A DNA stretch of 64,000 nucleotides, taken from assembly GCA_905220665.1 (NCBI GenBank), contig CAJNAR010000004.1, forward strand, positions 62,001-126,000, given 5' to 3'. Positions 1 through 9,872 of this stretch are shown here, piece after piece. Origin of the DNA: Albugo candida (Eukaryota > Oomycota > Peronosporomycetes > Albuginales > Albuginaceae). Under the pieces are notes generated by a model. It was not told the origin of the DNA. It saw only the letters and a list, made by a program, of their open reading frames with translations, and searched no databases. The position numbers and the translations under genes were made by a program. Position 1 is the stretch's first letter, and every line of letters starts with the position of its first letter.

Positions 1-1335
1 CTTGTCCACAGATGCAAACAAAATGCTCGATCACTCTGGTCAAGCTGAAGCAAATGAAGAGATTGAGCGAACAAAATGCAAATTGAAAAAACTTTTGCAC
101 CGGGATTATGCAACATTTCAGGAGCTTGCATCAGCTTTGAATCCAATCAAGATTGAATCAATCAATACAGCTTTGAGTAGCATACGGAATCCCATGGAAT
201 CTTTGAATAGGCTACATGAGACGATACGGAGACATAAACTGGAGATTCTCGAATTTTCTCAGAATAAAAGTGAGTCCTCCTTTCTGCTTGATTTATCATC
301 AATGTTACTTACTGGCCTTGCTAAGTCCTCAACGAAACGCGCTGTTTATATGTGGGTGAAACATTCTCATTGATGTTAGAACGATGGGAAAAACTGTATA
401 GAGATTTCTACTCTGAGAAAAGTGCATCGTATGATTTGAGCAAGATACCTGATATATTCGACTGCATCAAATATGATCTTCTTCACAATCACCACCTTGG
501 ATTCCGTTATGGGAAAGAGTTGTACGATCTCGCAAAAGCATTTGCTGGCTGTTATGTACCTCAGGAATATGGCATGGAAATTTCGGATAAACAGTCCATC
601 GGGGTCAAAGTATCTCAAGCACTATGCGCCAAGATCCGTGCCGATATCGTTGCGGTGATGTCTGCATCAACTTCAAATCAGGCGGCTGTAGAGGCTAATA
701 CCCCTCCGCAAGACGAAATCGACCTGATGGATCCTTCGATCGAGCATCTTGGATATCGTTTGGATCCATCTTTTGCCAAAGAATTGCGAATCAAGAGTCC
801 GTCAACACAAGTAAGAAGTCGTTTATATTTCACAAGCGAAAGTCACATGTACACAATACTCAATGTACTTCGTTTCCAATGTCCGAGATGGCATGCACGT
901 CATCAAAGCGGGAACAGTCAGAATGTTTACGATATATCCTTGGAGGAAGAGGAGTATAGCAATGAGATTCTTAAAGAGATGGGATTGAGTGTGAATGAGC
1001 GTATGCCACAGCGCAAATATTTCTTCAGCAAGTCCAAATTGATTTCTGATAGTGGAATGGAAGCCTTGAGCAGAGAGACGGAATTGAATTATCTGGCACA
1101 TGTCGTTATTCGAGTTTATGAAAAAATAGGATTAGATGACGATTCTGAAGACCGATTCCGTGTGGAGATATCATTTTCTCCAGGCGTTGTAAATCATTTT
1201 GACGCTGCCGTGAAGGCCGATACCGTGAATGGGGATTTGATATCCCCAGTGGCCGATCGAATATGCTTGACACAATGTATGACTGCTGTCATGTTTGAAG
1301 ATATGTTGGCTGCATGCGTCTCATCTGAAAAATAA
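1..1335 (+). CDS. Diphosphoinositol-pentakisphosphate kinase (PPIP5K/VIP1), C-terminal part
   Basis: This is the C-terminal half of the phosphatase-like domain of PPIP5K/VIP1, the bifunctional enzyme that makes and breaks inositol pyrophosphates in the cytosol. The reading frame is open at the left edge, so the N-terminal kinase domain and the RHG motif lie outside the window. Two exons are visible, about 2-269 and 326-1335. They are joined by a 56-nt intron with a GTGAGT donor, which restores the family motif GETFSLMLERWEKLYRDF. Further family landmarks are SKIPDIFDCIKYDLLHN, the block LYFTSESHMYTILNVLRF, and near the end DRFRVEISFSPG. The stop is TAA at 1333-1335. It lies tail to tail with the TMEM14 gene, with only 49 bp between the stops. 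The identification rests on several conserved blocks in order and is secure. Nothing can be said about the missing kinase half. Confidence 0.9.
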
Positions 1336-1384
1336 GAAGTAATCTGATTATCGATCTTTGGATCTGTTAACTTTTCTTTATCTC

Positions 1385-1708
1385 CTACTCTTGCCCTATC
1401 CAATCTACAAATCTCTGAGCATGGTACGCACTGGATGCGGCGCCAACAACCGAAATCGCAATCGGTAGTGGTTTCCTTGTGTGTATTGCACGAGCTCCCA
1501 TTGCAGACATTGTTATTGTCGAGAAAAAAAGGGCGGTTCCGTGTCCATTTGTCATGTTTCCATGCTGCAACATGTACCCGGCAATACCAAAACCAGTTCC
1601 GAGAGTAAGACCAGCAATCAGAGAAGGCAAACTCTTCTTTTTTACATATCCCATGGCCCCACCGATTCCCAAACCAATTGCCATTGTATACGTCGCATGA
1701 TGTGCCAT
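1385..1708 (-). CDS. TMEM14-family small membrane protein
   Basis: This single-exon ORF of 107 residues is rich in Gly, Ala and Ser and has several hydrophobic stretches, as expected of the four-helix TMEM14 (UPF0136) family. Recognisable family features are the GIGGAMGYVKKKSLPSLIAG segment near residues 15-34 and a Gly-rich second half ending in a short polar tail. In other eukaryotes TMEM14 proteins sit in the mitochondrial inner membrane or in plastid envelopes and have been linked to haem-precursor or fatty-acid transport. The exact substrate here cannot be read from sequence. The start ATG at 1708 is about 70 bp from the divergent MFAP1 start, so the two genes probably share a short promoter. 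The length matches the family, and I see no targeting peptide. Confidence 0.8.
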   Translation of the reverse strand: MAHHATYTMAIGLGIGGAMGYVKKKSLPSLIAGLTLGTGFGIAGYMLQHGNMTNGHGTALFFSTITMSAMGARAIHTRKPLPIAISVVGAASSAYHAQRFVDWIGQE

Positions 1709-1780
1709 GATGCGAAGCTATAACAGCTAGGTCCCTGTTAATTTGCTCGATAGACTTTTTTGGCCTAATTCATAAGCATT

Positions 1781-3507
1781 ATGGCTTTATTCAGTAAGAA
1801 GGACCTCGGCTTGTTGCTTCCTGACGATGTGCCTGGTGATCCAATCTCATTACGACATACAAGGAAAAAGTGAGGATGCGCTTTCTCTTATAACAATGTC
1901 AAATGACGTGATTCATCTATTCCTTCATCTAGAGATGCGCCGCAAGAAGATTTTCGACCTCCAGAACCAAAAATTGATTTGACAAAGAAAGTCTACCGCT
2001 ATCGCGCAGGGAAGGTCCCTCAATTCGCATTGAACCAAGAAGAAGCAGAAAAAGAACATGAGGAAAGAATAGATAAGTTACCGAATATCAGAATTAAGAA
2101 CCAAACGAAAGCCGACCGGCAACGCTTCCGTGCCAAGATTGTCGCATCCGCCCCAAATTCTCATTCAGATGGCTCTAAATTTCAGCAGCTTTGTGAAGAA
2201 ACAAAAAAAGTAGACATACAGCCAGAGATCAAGCGACCAATAACCACAGCATTACTAGAGTCTGATTCGGACACTCAGGAATCAGACTTTGAAGAACGGA
2301 GAGCAACTATTCGCAAAAAAGTATTAGAAAAGAGGTCGGATTCTCCGAGTCGCGAACAGGACAAGGATGCTGGATTATTACAGGCGTCTTTTGAACAGGT
2401 TTGGTTGCATATTACAATAAGGCAAATGCAATTTTGAGGCAAAGCTCGTATCGTAGCATACAACAAGGACGGACACTCTATGCTCAAGTGATTCCGAAAT
2501 GGAAACGGACTCTGATGACGATGACGAAGAAGAATCGGATTCTCCAAGCCTAATGAAACCAGTTTTCATTCCAAGAGATGCTCGTAAGACACATTCATTA
2601 CAACTTGCAATCGATCAAAATTATGATCAGCAGCAGCAAAAAGAAGCGGAAAAACTTGCCTTACGGAAAAAAGAAACAAAAAAGCTCGTCTTGAGTGAAG
2701 TGCAACTGAAACAGACAGAGAAGACAGACTTGACAGATACTGAGATGCCAGATGACACCGACGGAATACTTCCAGATGAAGAGTACAAAGCGTGGGAGAT
2801 CAGAGAGCTAAAGCGAATTAAAAGGTGAGAGAGATTTGCTGCTTTTCTCTTCGATTATAGTCCGACAATTTTGTATGCAGAGATCGTGATCAAGCAGTGC
2901 GTCAAGAACAGGAAAGGCAGGAAACTCAGCGTCGACGCAATTTGACAGAGGAAGAAAGACAAGCAGAGGATCGGTTTGTGTTCCTTTGCCCAACTTTTTG
3001 AGGTCAAATTAACACCTTTTGCCGCTTTTTAGAAAATTGAAAAAGAATGAGCCCAAGGAGAAGAAAAAGTGGAAGTTTCTGCAAAAGTATTATCACAAGG
3101 GTGCATTCTATGTTGACGACGACAGCGTGCAAAAGAATGAGGATGTTCGTAAACGTGACACATCTGGCGCGACTTTGGAGGACAAGCACAACAAGGAAAT
3201 ACTTCCAATAGTCATGCAAGTAAAAAACTTTGGACGCGCTGGCAGGTACTCCAAGCTGAATACATGCCATACCCTGGATACTGATGCTACCTTTGCTCAA
3301 GAACAAAGTATACACATCTTGTCGATCAAGATACGACGGGAAGAGACTCGCTTTGGACCAAAAACGACGAGTACGTTTGCTTTCGTTTTCATTTGAACGG
3401 ATGAAACTGAAATGACATCTTCCAGAATCCGTGCCAAATATTCCACAAAAATCGGTGGCGTAAGAAATTTGGAGGACCATGCCGCAAAGAAGCGCAAGAT
3501 AGAGTAA
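1781..3507 (+). CDS. MFAP1: Microfibrillar-associated protein 1 homologue (spliceosome B-complex protein)
   Basis: MFAP1 is a charged, largely helical nuclear protein of the spliceosomal B complex. I place seven exons: about 1781-1869, 1933-2398, 2457-2824, 2881-2973, 3033-3245, 3302-3370 and 3426-3507. They give 459 residues, close to the usual 430-460. The N-terminus reaches the conserved YRAGKVPQF block. The centre has acidic patches (SDSEMETDSDDDDEEE) followed by KPVFIPRDAR, then RELKRIKRDRDQAVRQE. The C-terminus has WKFLQKYYHKGAFY, the diagnostic GRTKYTHLVDQDTT, and a basic tail KKRKIE before TAA. The GRTKYTHLVDQDTT block only appears when the 56-nt intron at 3246-3301 is removed, which supports the exon model. 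The gene runs convergently into UAP56. Both encode mRNA-processing proteins, but this adjacency is probably coincidental. Confidence 0.93.
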
Positions 3508-3615
3508 GAAGACTCCACATTGAGTTTGTAGATGATACGACTTTATAAAACATTTGTCCAGCAGTAGTAACATGTATTCTTTTTCGCTTTAAGCTGGCTG
3601 TTTTTGCTTCCCCCA

Positions 3616-5276
3616 TCAAGTACTCATATACGTTGAGATATCGATCGAGTCGGGTAATTCTGGGATATTGACCTCAAATCTTGATTGTACTTGTGCAAGC
3701 ATTCCCGAGTCTTCATCTGATGAGATAAAACTGATCGACAATCCCTTTGTACCGAAACGCCCTGCCCGACCAACACGGTGCAAGTATTGGTCACTGTCAT
3801 TGGGGAAATCATAGTTGATGACAATATTAACACGTTCAATATCCATTCCACGACCGAATAAATCCGTTGTCACGAGAAGCCGCTTCTGGAAATCCTTGAA
3901 ACTTTTGTACCGCTTAATCCGTTCTTCTTGAGTTAGATCAGAAGTGATGCAAATTGACGGGAAATTGCACTCGTTCAGTAAACGATTCAATTCTCGCGCT
4001 CGGTTCTTCTTCGATACGAAAATTACAACCTGATTGAATTCAAGCGCGTCCAGTAACTCGTTCAACTTTCGATTCTTCTCCGATTCTGCAAGTTTGATGA
4101 AATATTGCTGTAGACCATGTAGCGTCAATTTTGTCTCATCATCGACGTAAATTTCCATTGGCTATGCGTGCGTGGAAAAGTATGTTACCGAACCAGCTCC
4201 CATCGATAATCCAATCAATTATGAACTTACGTCTTGACAAAACTTCCGACAGACCGGTCGAATTTCTTTGCTCAATGTGGCTGAAAACATCATAACCTGC
4301 TTATCGTGTGGCGTCGAACGAAAAATTTCTTGAACATCTCTCCGCATGTCTAGTGCTTCCAGCAACTTGTCACATTCATCCATGACAAAGTGCTTCACCT
4401 TGTCTAGTTTGATGCTTTTTTCCTTTAATAGTCCCAGGATACGCCCAGGCGTCCCGACGACAATATGCGGAGTGTTGCTTTTGAGAGTCTCACGATCTTT
4501 TGTGATAGCAATACCTGGGTAGCATTCATAATGTTATTCACGTACAATCAGCTAATAAAAAACAAACATCACTGTACCTCCATAAAATACTGCTGTCTTC
4601 ACATTGTAAAGATACTTGCTGAAGCGCTCGTACTCATGAGCGATCTGGAATGCTAGTTCGCGTGTATGACAAAGAACCATAACGCTGATTTGTCCATCCA
4701 CTGGTTCGATCTACAATTCATCAGAAATTCGATGTTGAGAGCACCACTCGGATTGCGTTCCAGCAGTACCTGATGAAGAGTAGCAAGCACGAAGACAGCT
4801 GTCTTGCCCATTCCTGACTTTGCCTGGCAAATTATGTCCATACCCAATACAGCTTGAGGAATACATTCGTGTTGAACTAAAAAATTGTATGAAAATGTTT
4901 AGTATGAACCCTTCTGTTATTCAGATCTTCATCAGACCTTCCGATGGATGCTCAAACCCGCAGTCAACAACTGCTCGCAAACATTCCGGTTTAAGGATAA
5001 AATCACGAAATCCAGAGCTGTGAATTCCGACATAGTGGCCTCTTTGGTACGATTTATCGAATTATTCGGTGAGCAGATGAGATAAGGAATCAAATTTCAG
5101 AAAAGATTGCATCAGTCAGCATTTCAAATTCCACGGTAATGAGAACTGGGGGAATTGATGTAAACCTACTTTTTCGCATCCTTGGACTCTACATTTTTGT
5201 TATTTTCATTCGTCTCTTCTTCTTCTTCGTAATCGACTAGTTCCTCATCGAATTCTTTGTTTTCTTCAGCGGTCAT
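3616..5276 (-). CDS. SUB2: DECD-box RNA helicase UAP56/Sub2 (DDX39B)
   Basis: This is the ATP-dependent RNA helicase of the TREX mRNA-export complex, also used in spliceosome assembly. Six exons read on the minus strand (about 5276-5170, 5041-4938, 4876-4770, 4710-4578, 4514-4231, 4161-3616) give 426 residues, the family norm. In order there are an acidic N-terminus ([12 protein letters not shown]), the Q-motif region [16 protein letters not shown], motif [10 protein letters not shown], motif Ia CHTRELAF, motif II DECD (the signature separating UAP56 from ordinary DEAD-box proteins), motif III SAT, then [22 protein letters not shown] and [10 protein letters not shown]. All introns are 55-75 nt apart from slightly longer ones near the 5' end. 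No key residue is missing. It faces the lipin gene across a 566-bp divergent intergenic region. Confidence 0.96.
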
Positions 5277-5842
5277 CGTGGCGTATCAAAAAGGATGAAA
5301 ATTGAGTGAGTGGACGGACGTAAACAGTGATAAGGGCCTGGGGGGAACTTACAGAAAAGATCCATCGCATTTAGTAATAAGTATAGTAGAAAACTGCATT
5401 TGATTGAAATGCATAGATTAACGTGCATATTTGGTATAACTATCACTGCTGTATCGAAGATTCAGCTATCAGGCGACTGAGTGATGTCTATTTAAGTTGC
5501 TTAAAAGAAGCAGTAAGCCTTCTCCCGCTCAATCCTCTTTTAGCAAAGTTCGCGTGCGAGAAGCAGGAGATGGGATCGTTCGTCTCTGCTATCAATCGAT
5601 CACTTCATAGCCGCGAATTAATTAAAGTATCGCTGTGATCTACCAATTTGTAACTGAAGTGTGTGAAGTTTCAATCCTTATGTTTTCCGCGTAATGCACA
5701 CTGTCACCTCTCTTAACTCTCTAAATCAGTCTCTTTTAACGCACTAAAAATTAGCAATCACCGATAAATGAAAGCTTAACCTTCAAAAAAAATTAATACA
5801 CAGATAACGTCGCGAATTCGATAATTACGCATTCAATAATTA
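5277..5842. promoter_or_regulatory. Divergent intergenic region between UAP56 and lipin
   Basis: This 566-bp AT-rich stretch separates two divergently transcribed genes and presumably carries both promoters and 5' leaders. A 71-codon plus-strand ORF at 5423-5638 shows no recognisable pattern and I do not call it. I see no TATA box I would defend, no tandem repeat and no RNA gene. Confidence 0.4.
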
Positions 5843-7426
5843 ATGACTTCCACTTGTACAACGCATGAATATGAAAATATGGAAACATTGAACGATAACA
5901 CAATAGAAAAAGCTTTGGATGCTGATAATGTCATCGGCGCTGTATCATCTCACAGCGACAATGAAGACGAAATCGGTGCGTTTCAATTATTTGGGGTGCC
6001 AATGGATCAGATGACACAGAATGCAGTCACGGCGCACTATGATTCAGAAGATGTCTGTGAAGATGCGCAACTTTCCCTCTGTATGGTAGAAGCAGAACGT
6101 GTACCAATTCCGACGTATAAACAAAGTGAATTCGGCTCCAACGGTCCTCGAACAATGACTTCATCGAATTCTGTAGGAGGAAGAATGTCGACACCGTATC
6201 GTCAGTCAGGAAACGCTATCGATGTGATCGCCGTTAGAAGTAGAGAAAATCATCTCTACACAACTTCATGGCATGTAAGACATAGCGTACGCAGCACTTG
6301 GTTTCGAATGTCACTATTCCCTCACTAGGTCATGTTCTCTTGGTCACGCTTCCGCTCTCGAACAGCTACTGGAGTGGGTGATCAAGTGCGAGTCCTTATT
6401 AATGGCAAGGAGCTTCCAGTCAAAATGAGTCTTCTTGAACGTGGTCGATGCATATTCCAATCAGGTACATTGGGTCTTTTCCGATATGTGATTGATACTA
6501 ATGTTTGAGTACTCGAAGGCTCACTAACGCCTCCAATCGATGCATTCGATCACGTTGAGCTCTATGAAGACAATGCAAATTATGTTCGCTTTGAACATTA
6601 CCAAAAATCAACGTGTTGTATCCGATATGTTGAATGCAGGCTATATGTGTGGCATCCCGAAGAATCGGTCATTATCGTAGATATGGATGGAACACTCACC
6701 GTAAGCGATGTGGAGGGTCATATTCGTACGCTTCGATTAGGACAATACGATTATCTGCACAGGGGAACATGCCAATTTTTCACAAAACTGCATGAGTTAC
6801 AAATGCGAGTGCTCTATCTGACAGCTCGACCGTTAGACTGGGCGACTGCCAGTCGAAATCATCTCGAAAACGCAATTCAGCTCAAGCATGTACTACCTCC
6901 TGGACCATTGATTACAAATTCGAATGGTTTAACTGGTGCGCTGCTAACAGAAGTCGTCAACAAGAACCCACATATATTCAAACGCCAAGTGCTCGAAGAG
7001 ATTCAGCTCTGTTTGATTCATGCCGGACGTATCACGGAACATCCAATATTTGTCGCTGGATTCGGTAATCGGTCTTCCGACGTCCTTGCTTACAAAGACG
7101 CAGGAATCGAGCTTGATATGATTTTTCTGATCGATTCTACTTCCGCTATCAAATGCTCCAATACTACTTTTGTCGGGGCGAAGATGTACGAGTCCTATGA
7201 CGATCCAAATGTGCTTTTGTGGATGCTCCCAAAGCTGAAACATCGAGTTCCATTTGAAAAGGTATGGAAGATTGATGAATACACAGTCCGCGAGCTTTTG
7301 TATGCAGAAGAGCGCGAGCAGATTTTGATATCGGAGAGAAACGCAAGAGCCTTACAGGAACAAGAGTACGAACGCATAAAACAGAGCAATCAAGTTCACA
7401 GTCTCGAAGGCATGCCATCATTATAA
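5843..7426 (+). CDS. Lipin-type phosphatidate phosphatase (LNS2 domain)
   Basis: Lipins dephosphorylate phosphatidate to diacylglycerol at the ER or nuclear envelope. Three exons (5843-6274, 6329-6464, 6510-7426) encode 494 residues. The first ~120 residues are acidic and polar with no domain. Residues ~122-190 resemble a diverged N-LIP segment (GNAIDVIAVRS, then QVRVLINGKELPVKMSL), which in most lipins lies at the extreme N-terminus. Residues ~240-460 form the LNS2/HAD catalytic domain. It has the DxDxT nucleophile motif as VDMDGTLTVSDVEG (Asp247, Asp249), LYLTARPLDWA, the LPPGPLITNSNGL block and AGFGNRSSDVLAYKDAGIEL. The protein is much shorter than animal lipins and lacks the long linker. 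A C-terminal charged helix (EEREQILISERNARALQEQE) follows. A lipin-like activity is likely from the intact DxDGT, but a Nir/PITP-type LNS2 protein cannot be fully excluded. Confidence 0.85.
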
Positions 7427-7472
7427 ACATATAAACATAACATATTCACAGCATTCGATACGACTGATACTC

Positions 7473-9080
7473 TCAAAGCATTGCATGGAACTTGACCAAG
7501 TGACCATAGCACATTAATGTAAGGAAATCAGCCATTTTCTCATCTGTCACAAGCTTTCGCACGATTTCTCCCGCCAATGACCACTTTCCTTCTGTACTCC
7601 CTTGTCCACGTTTTTGCACACAGTTGTTGAGTATGTCGCAAATCAATTCTTTCGTCACGAGCTCTCCATTATCCAATTTACAGCTGTGACGCATCCACTG
7701 CCACACTTGAGCACGTGAGATCTCTGCAGTCGCAGCATCTTCCATTTTATTGTTCAGAGGAATACATCCAATTCCTCGTAGCCATGCTTCGGTGTAGACC
7801 AAAGAAACGTCGATGTTTTCTTTCAGACCCACATACGTAATTGGCCCGCCAGGTGCTGAGAGCAGTTGCGCTGATGTAATGCCATCACTATTCTTTGGCA
7901 TCAACCCGATCTGATTCGGCGTGGGCATTCCTTTATCAAAAATCTCAAAAGCAAGGCTTACTAACCCAGGGTGAGCAACCCAGGTCCCGTCGTGTCCAGC
8001 CTGAACCTCCTCAGTCTTGTCTTTTCGAACTGCATCCAAAAAGCGTTTGTTCAATTCCGGATCGTGCCTGACAGGTATTTGTGCCGCCATACCACCCATT
8101 GCATGGATACCTCTCTTGTGGCAAGTACGAATCAACAGAGAAACATATGCTGCCATGAACGGTGTGGTCATACCGACGCTGGAGCGATCCGGAAGCACAA
8201 AGTTTGCATGGTTACGAAACTTTTTTATATAGGAAAAAATATAATCCCATCTCCCACAATTGAGACCAGAGGAGTGTTCTCGCAGCTCGAAAAGTATCTC
8301 ATCCATTTGGAATACAGCTGTGATCGTTTCAATAAGCACCGTCGCTCGTATTGAACCTCTTGGTATGCTCAGATACGCCTGTGCAGCCAGAAACACATCA
8401 TTCCATAATTTGGCTTCGAGATGATGCTCCAACTTTGGTAAGTAAAAGTAAGGCCCTGAACCCCGGACTAAAAGCTCATGAGCGTTGTGGAAAAAGTATA
8501 ATCCGAAATCAAATAGCGAAGCTGATACAACTTGATGATTAATGAGAATGTGCGCTTCCTCCAAGTGCCATCCACGTGGACGGACTAACAAAGTCGCCGT
8601 TTTCTCATTCAATGTGTAGTCTTTCATCGTGTCGGGGCTTTTATATGAAATTGTGCGTCGTACTGCATCGTACAAATTGACTTGGCCATCCATAACGTTT
8701 GACCACGTTGGTGCAGTGGAATCTTCTAAATCAGCCATAAAGCACTTGGCTCCCGAATTGAGAGCATTTATAATCATTTTTCGATCAACTGGTCCCGTGA
8801 TCTCAACTCGTCGGTCCTCCAAATCCGATGGAATCGGTGCGACTTTCCATTCACTTTCCCGTATGTATTTCGACTGTGGAAGAAAATCCGGAAACTTTCC
8901 TGCATTTATGCATTTCTGATATTCGATGCGAGCACCAAGTATTTTTAATCGTTGAGCTTCAAATTGCTCATGTAAAAAGGCCAGAAAACGCAGCGCGTCA
9001 GGTGTCAAAATATGGCGATATGCATTTGATTCACTCCCCAGGATCCGAATATTTGCTGCATTGACGCGTACCTCTGTCAT
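7473..9080 (-). CDS. Malate synthase
   Basis: Malate synthase condenses glyoxylate with acetyl-CoA to give malate in the glyoxylate cycle. The single-exon ORF has 535 residues, typical of the eukaryotic/plant malate synthase A class (530-560). Seen in order are the TIM-barrel segments GAKCFMADLEDSTAPTW, LLVRPRGWHLEEAHILI, the family signature region HSSGLNCGRWDYIFSYIKKF, FVLPDRSSVGMTTPFM, MGGMAAQIP, the AGHDGTWVAHPGLV block, and the C-terminal VWQWMRHSC. The catalytic Arg and Asp of this family fall inside these blocks. The C-terminus ends ...KFHAML, not a canonical peroxisomal SKL-type tripeptide, and I see no clear PTS2, so its location is uncertain. It is tail to tail with lipin, 46 bp apart. 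Confidence 0.96.
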   Translation of the reverse strand: MTEVRVNAANIRILGSESNAYRHILTPDALRFLAFLHEQFEAQRLKILGARIEYQKCINAGKFPDFLPQSKYIRESEWKVAPIPSDLEDRRVEITGPVDRKMIINALNSGAKCFMADLEDSTAPTWSNVMDGQVNLYDAVRRTISYKSPDTMKDYTLNEKTATLLVRPRGWHLEEAHILINHQVVSASLFDFGLYFFHNAHELLVRGSGPYFYLPKLEHHLEAKLWNDVFLAAQAYLSIPRGSIRATVLIETITAVFQMDEILFELREHSSGLNCGRWDYIFSYIKKFRNHANFVLPDRSSVGMTTPFMAAYVSLLIRTCHKRGIHAMGGMAAQIPVRHDPELNKRFLDAVRKDKTEEVQAGHDGTWVAHPGLVSLAFEIFDKGMPTPNQIGLMPKNSDGITSAQLLSAPGGPITYVGLKENIDVSLVYTEAWLRGIGCIPLNNKMEDAATAEISRAQVWQWMRHSCKLDNGELVTKELICDILNNCVQKRGQGSTEGKWSLAGEIVRKLVTDEKMADFLTLMCYGHLVKFHAML

Positions 9081-9389
9081 ATCGACCGAAATGGTTGGAA
9101 TTATGAAAATGACTGTTCTTCAAAAGATCTTTTTGTTTATGATTTTGACCAACCACTGCAAGTTTGACTTCAAGATGATCGATGATGCGCGCATGTCATC
9201 GACTTCAGCTCGTAAATGTTTCAATGCAGCATGTGCGGCGATACAAGAGCCAGACGTAACATAGGAGTACAGTCAACAACTCTCGCTATCTAATTGTGCT
9301 CGAGTGAGCTTCCATGGGATGAGAATCATACGAAAATGTAAATGGCGATTTTGACAGTTGTTACGAGCCTATTCATAGCGACATTTGAC

Positions 9390-9704
9390 TCAATTTGGGA
9401 GGTCGTAGAAGCGAAATTTATCTTGGATCTTCTTCTTCGTCACCATCCCTGTCATGATGCATTGGATAATACTTTTTCGCTCCGAATCGTTGCGCGGTAC
9501 CTTTAGCGCTTCATGAGGATCCCCTACGTCCTGTTTTTGCCTTTTACAGCAAAAGCCTTTTGTCACAAAGTACTGCTGTAGACACCCTTCTTGATGTGTA
9601 TCGTGTGAAATCTCAGTCTCATTCTCTAGAGAATGCGAATGGAATCGGTTAAGGAATAAGTTTAGAGGTGTAGATTGGCTGCCACATGCAACTTTTGCGT
9701 ACAC
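9390..9704 (-). CDS. Small Cys-containing ORF, unidentified (doubtful gene)
   Basis: This open frame of 104 codons has no early ATG; it opens at a GTG and may be the last exon of a spliced gene. A plausible acceptor (CTCTAG) lies just before the better-looking half. That half holds a Cys pattern (GCLQQYF...GFCCKRQ) followed by a charged region (DVGDPHEALKVPRNDSERK) and ends KFRFYDLPN. The composition looks protein-like, not random. I do not recognise the family and could not find a convincing first exon upstream, between 9705 and 9872. It could be a short conserved oomycete protein or chance. Confidence 0.33.
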   Translation of the reverse strand: MYAKVACGSQSTPLNLFLNRFHSHSLENETEISHDTHQEGCLQQYFVTKGFCCKRQKQDVGDPHEALKVPRNDSERKSIIQCIMTGMVTKKKIQDKFRFYDLPN

Positions 9705-9872
9705 CTATAGCCCGCACTTTGAAGAGGTAGTCACAGGTAAGAGTAAGATGTGATCAATCTAACTTTTGCAGGCTCAAACCTAAATGTTTTATTAAAATCT
9801 CTTTCTTCAATATAAAATCGCTAGACACTTAACACAAGTTAAGGTCTTCCATGATCAAGTGAGCAGAACGCA

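Noticed and set aside
5423..5638. 71-codon plus-strand ORF in the UAP56-lipin gap
   Set aside because: It is short, lies in a shared promoter region and shows no domain or splice evidence.
8017..9264. Several plus-strand ORFs over malate synthase
   Set aside because: They are antisense shadows of a well-conserved 535-codon gene.
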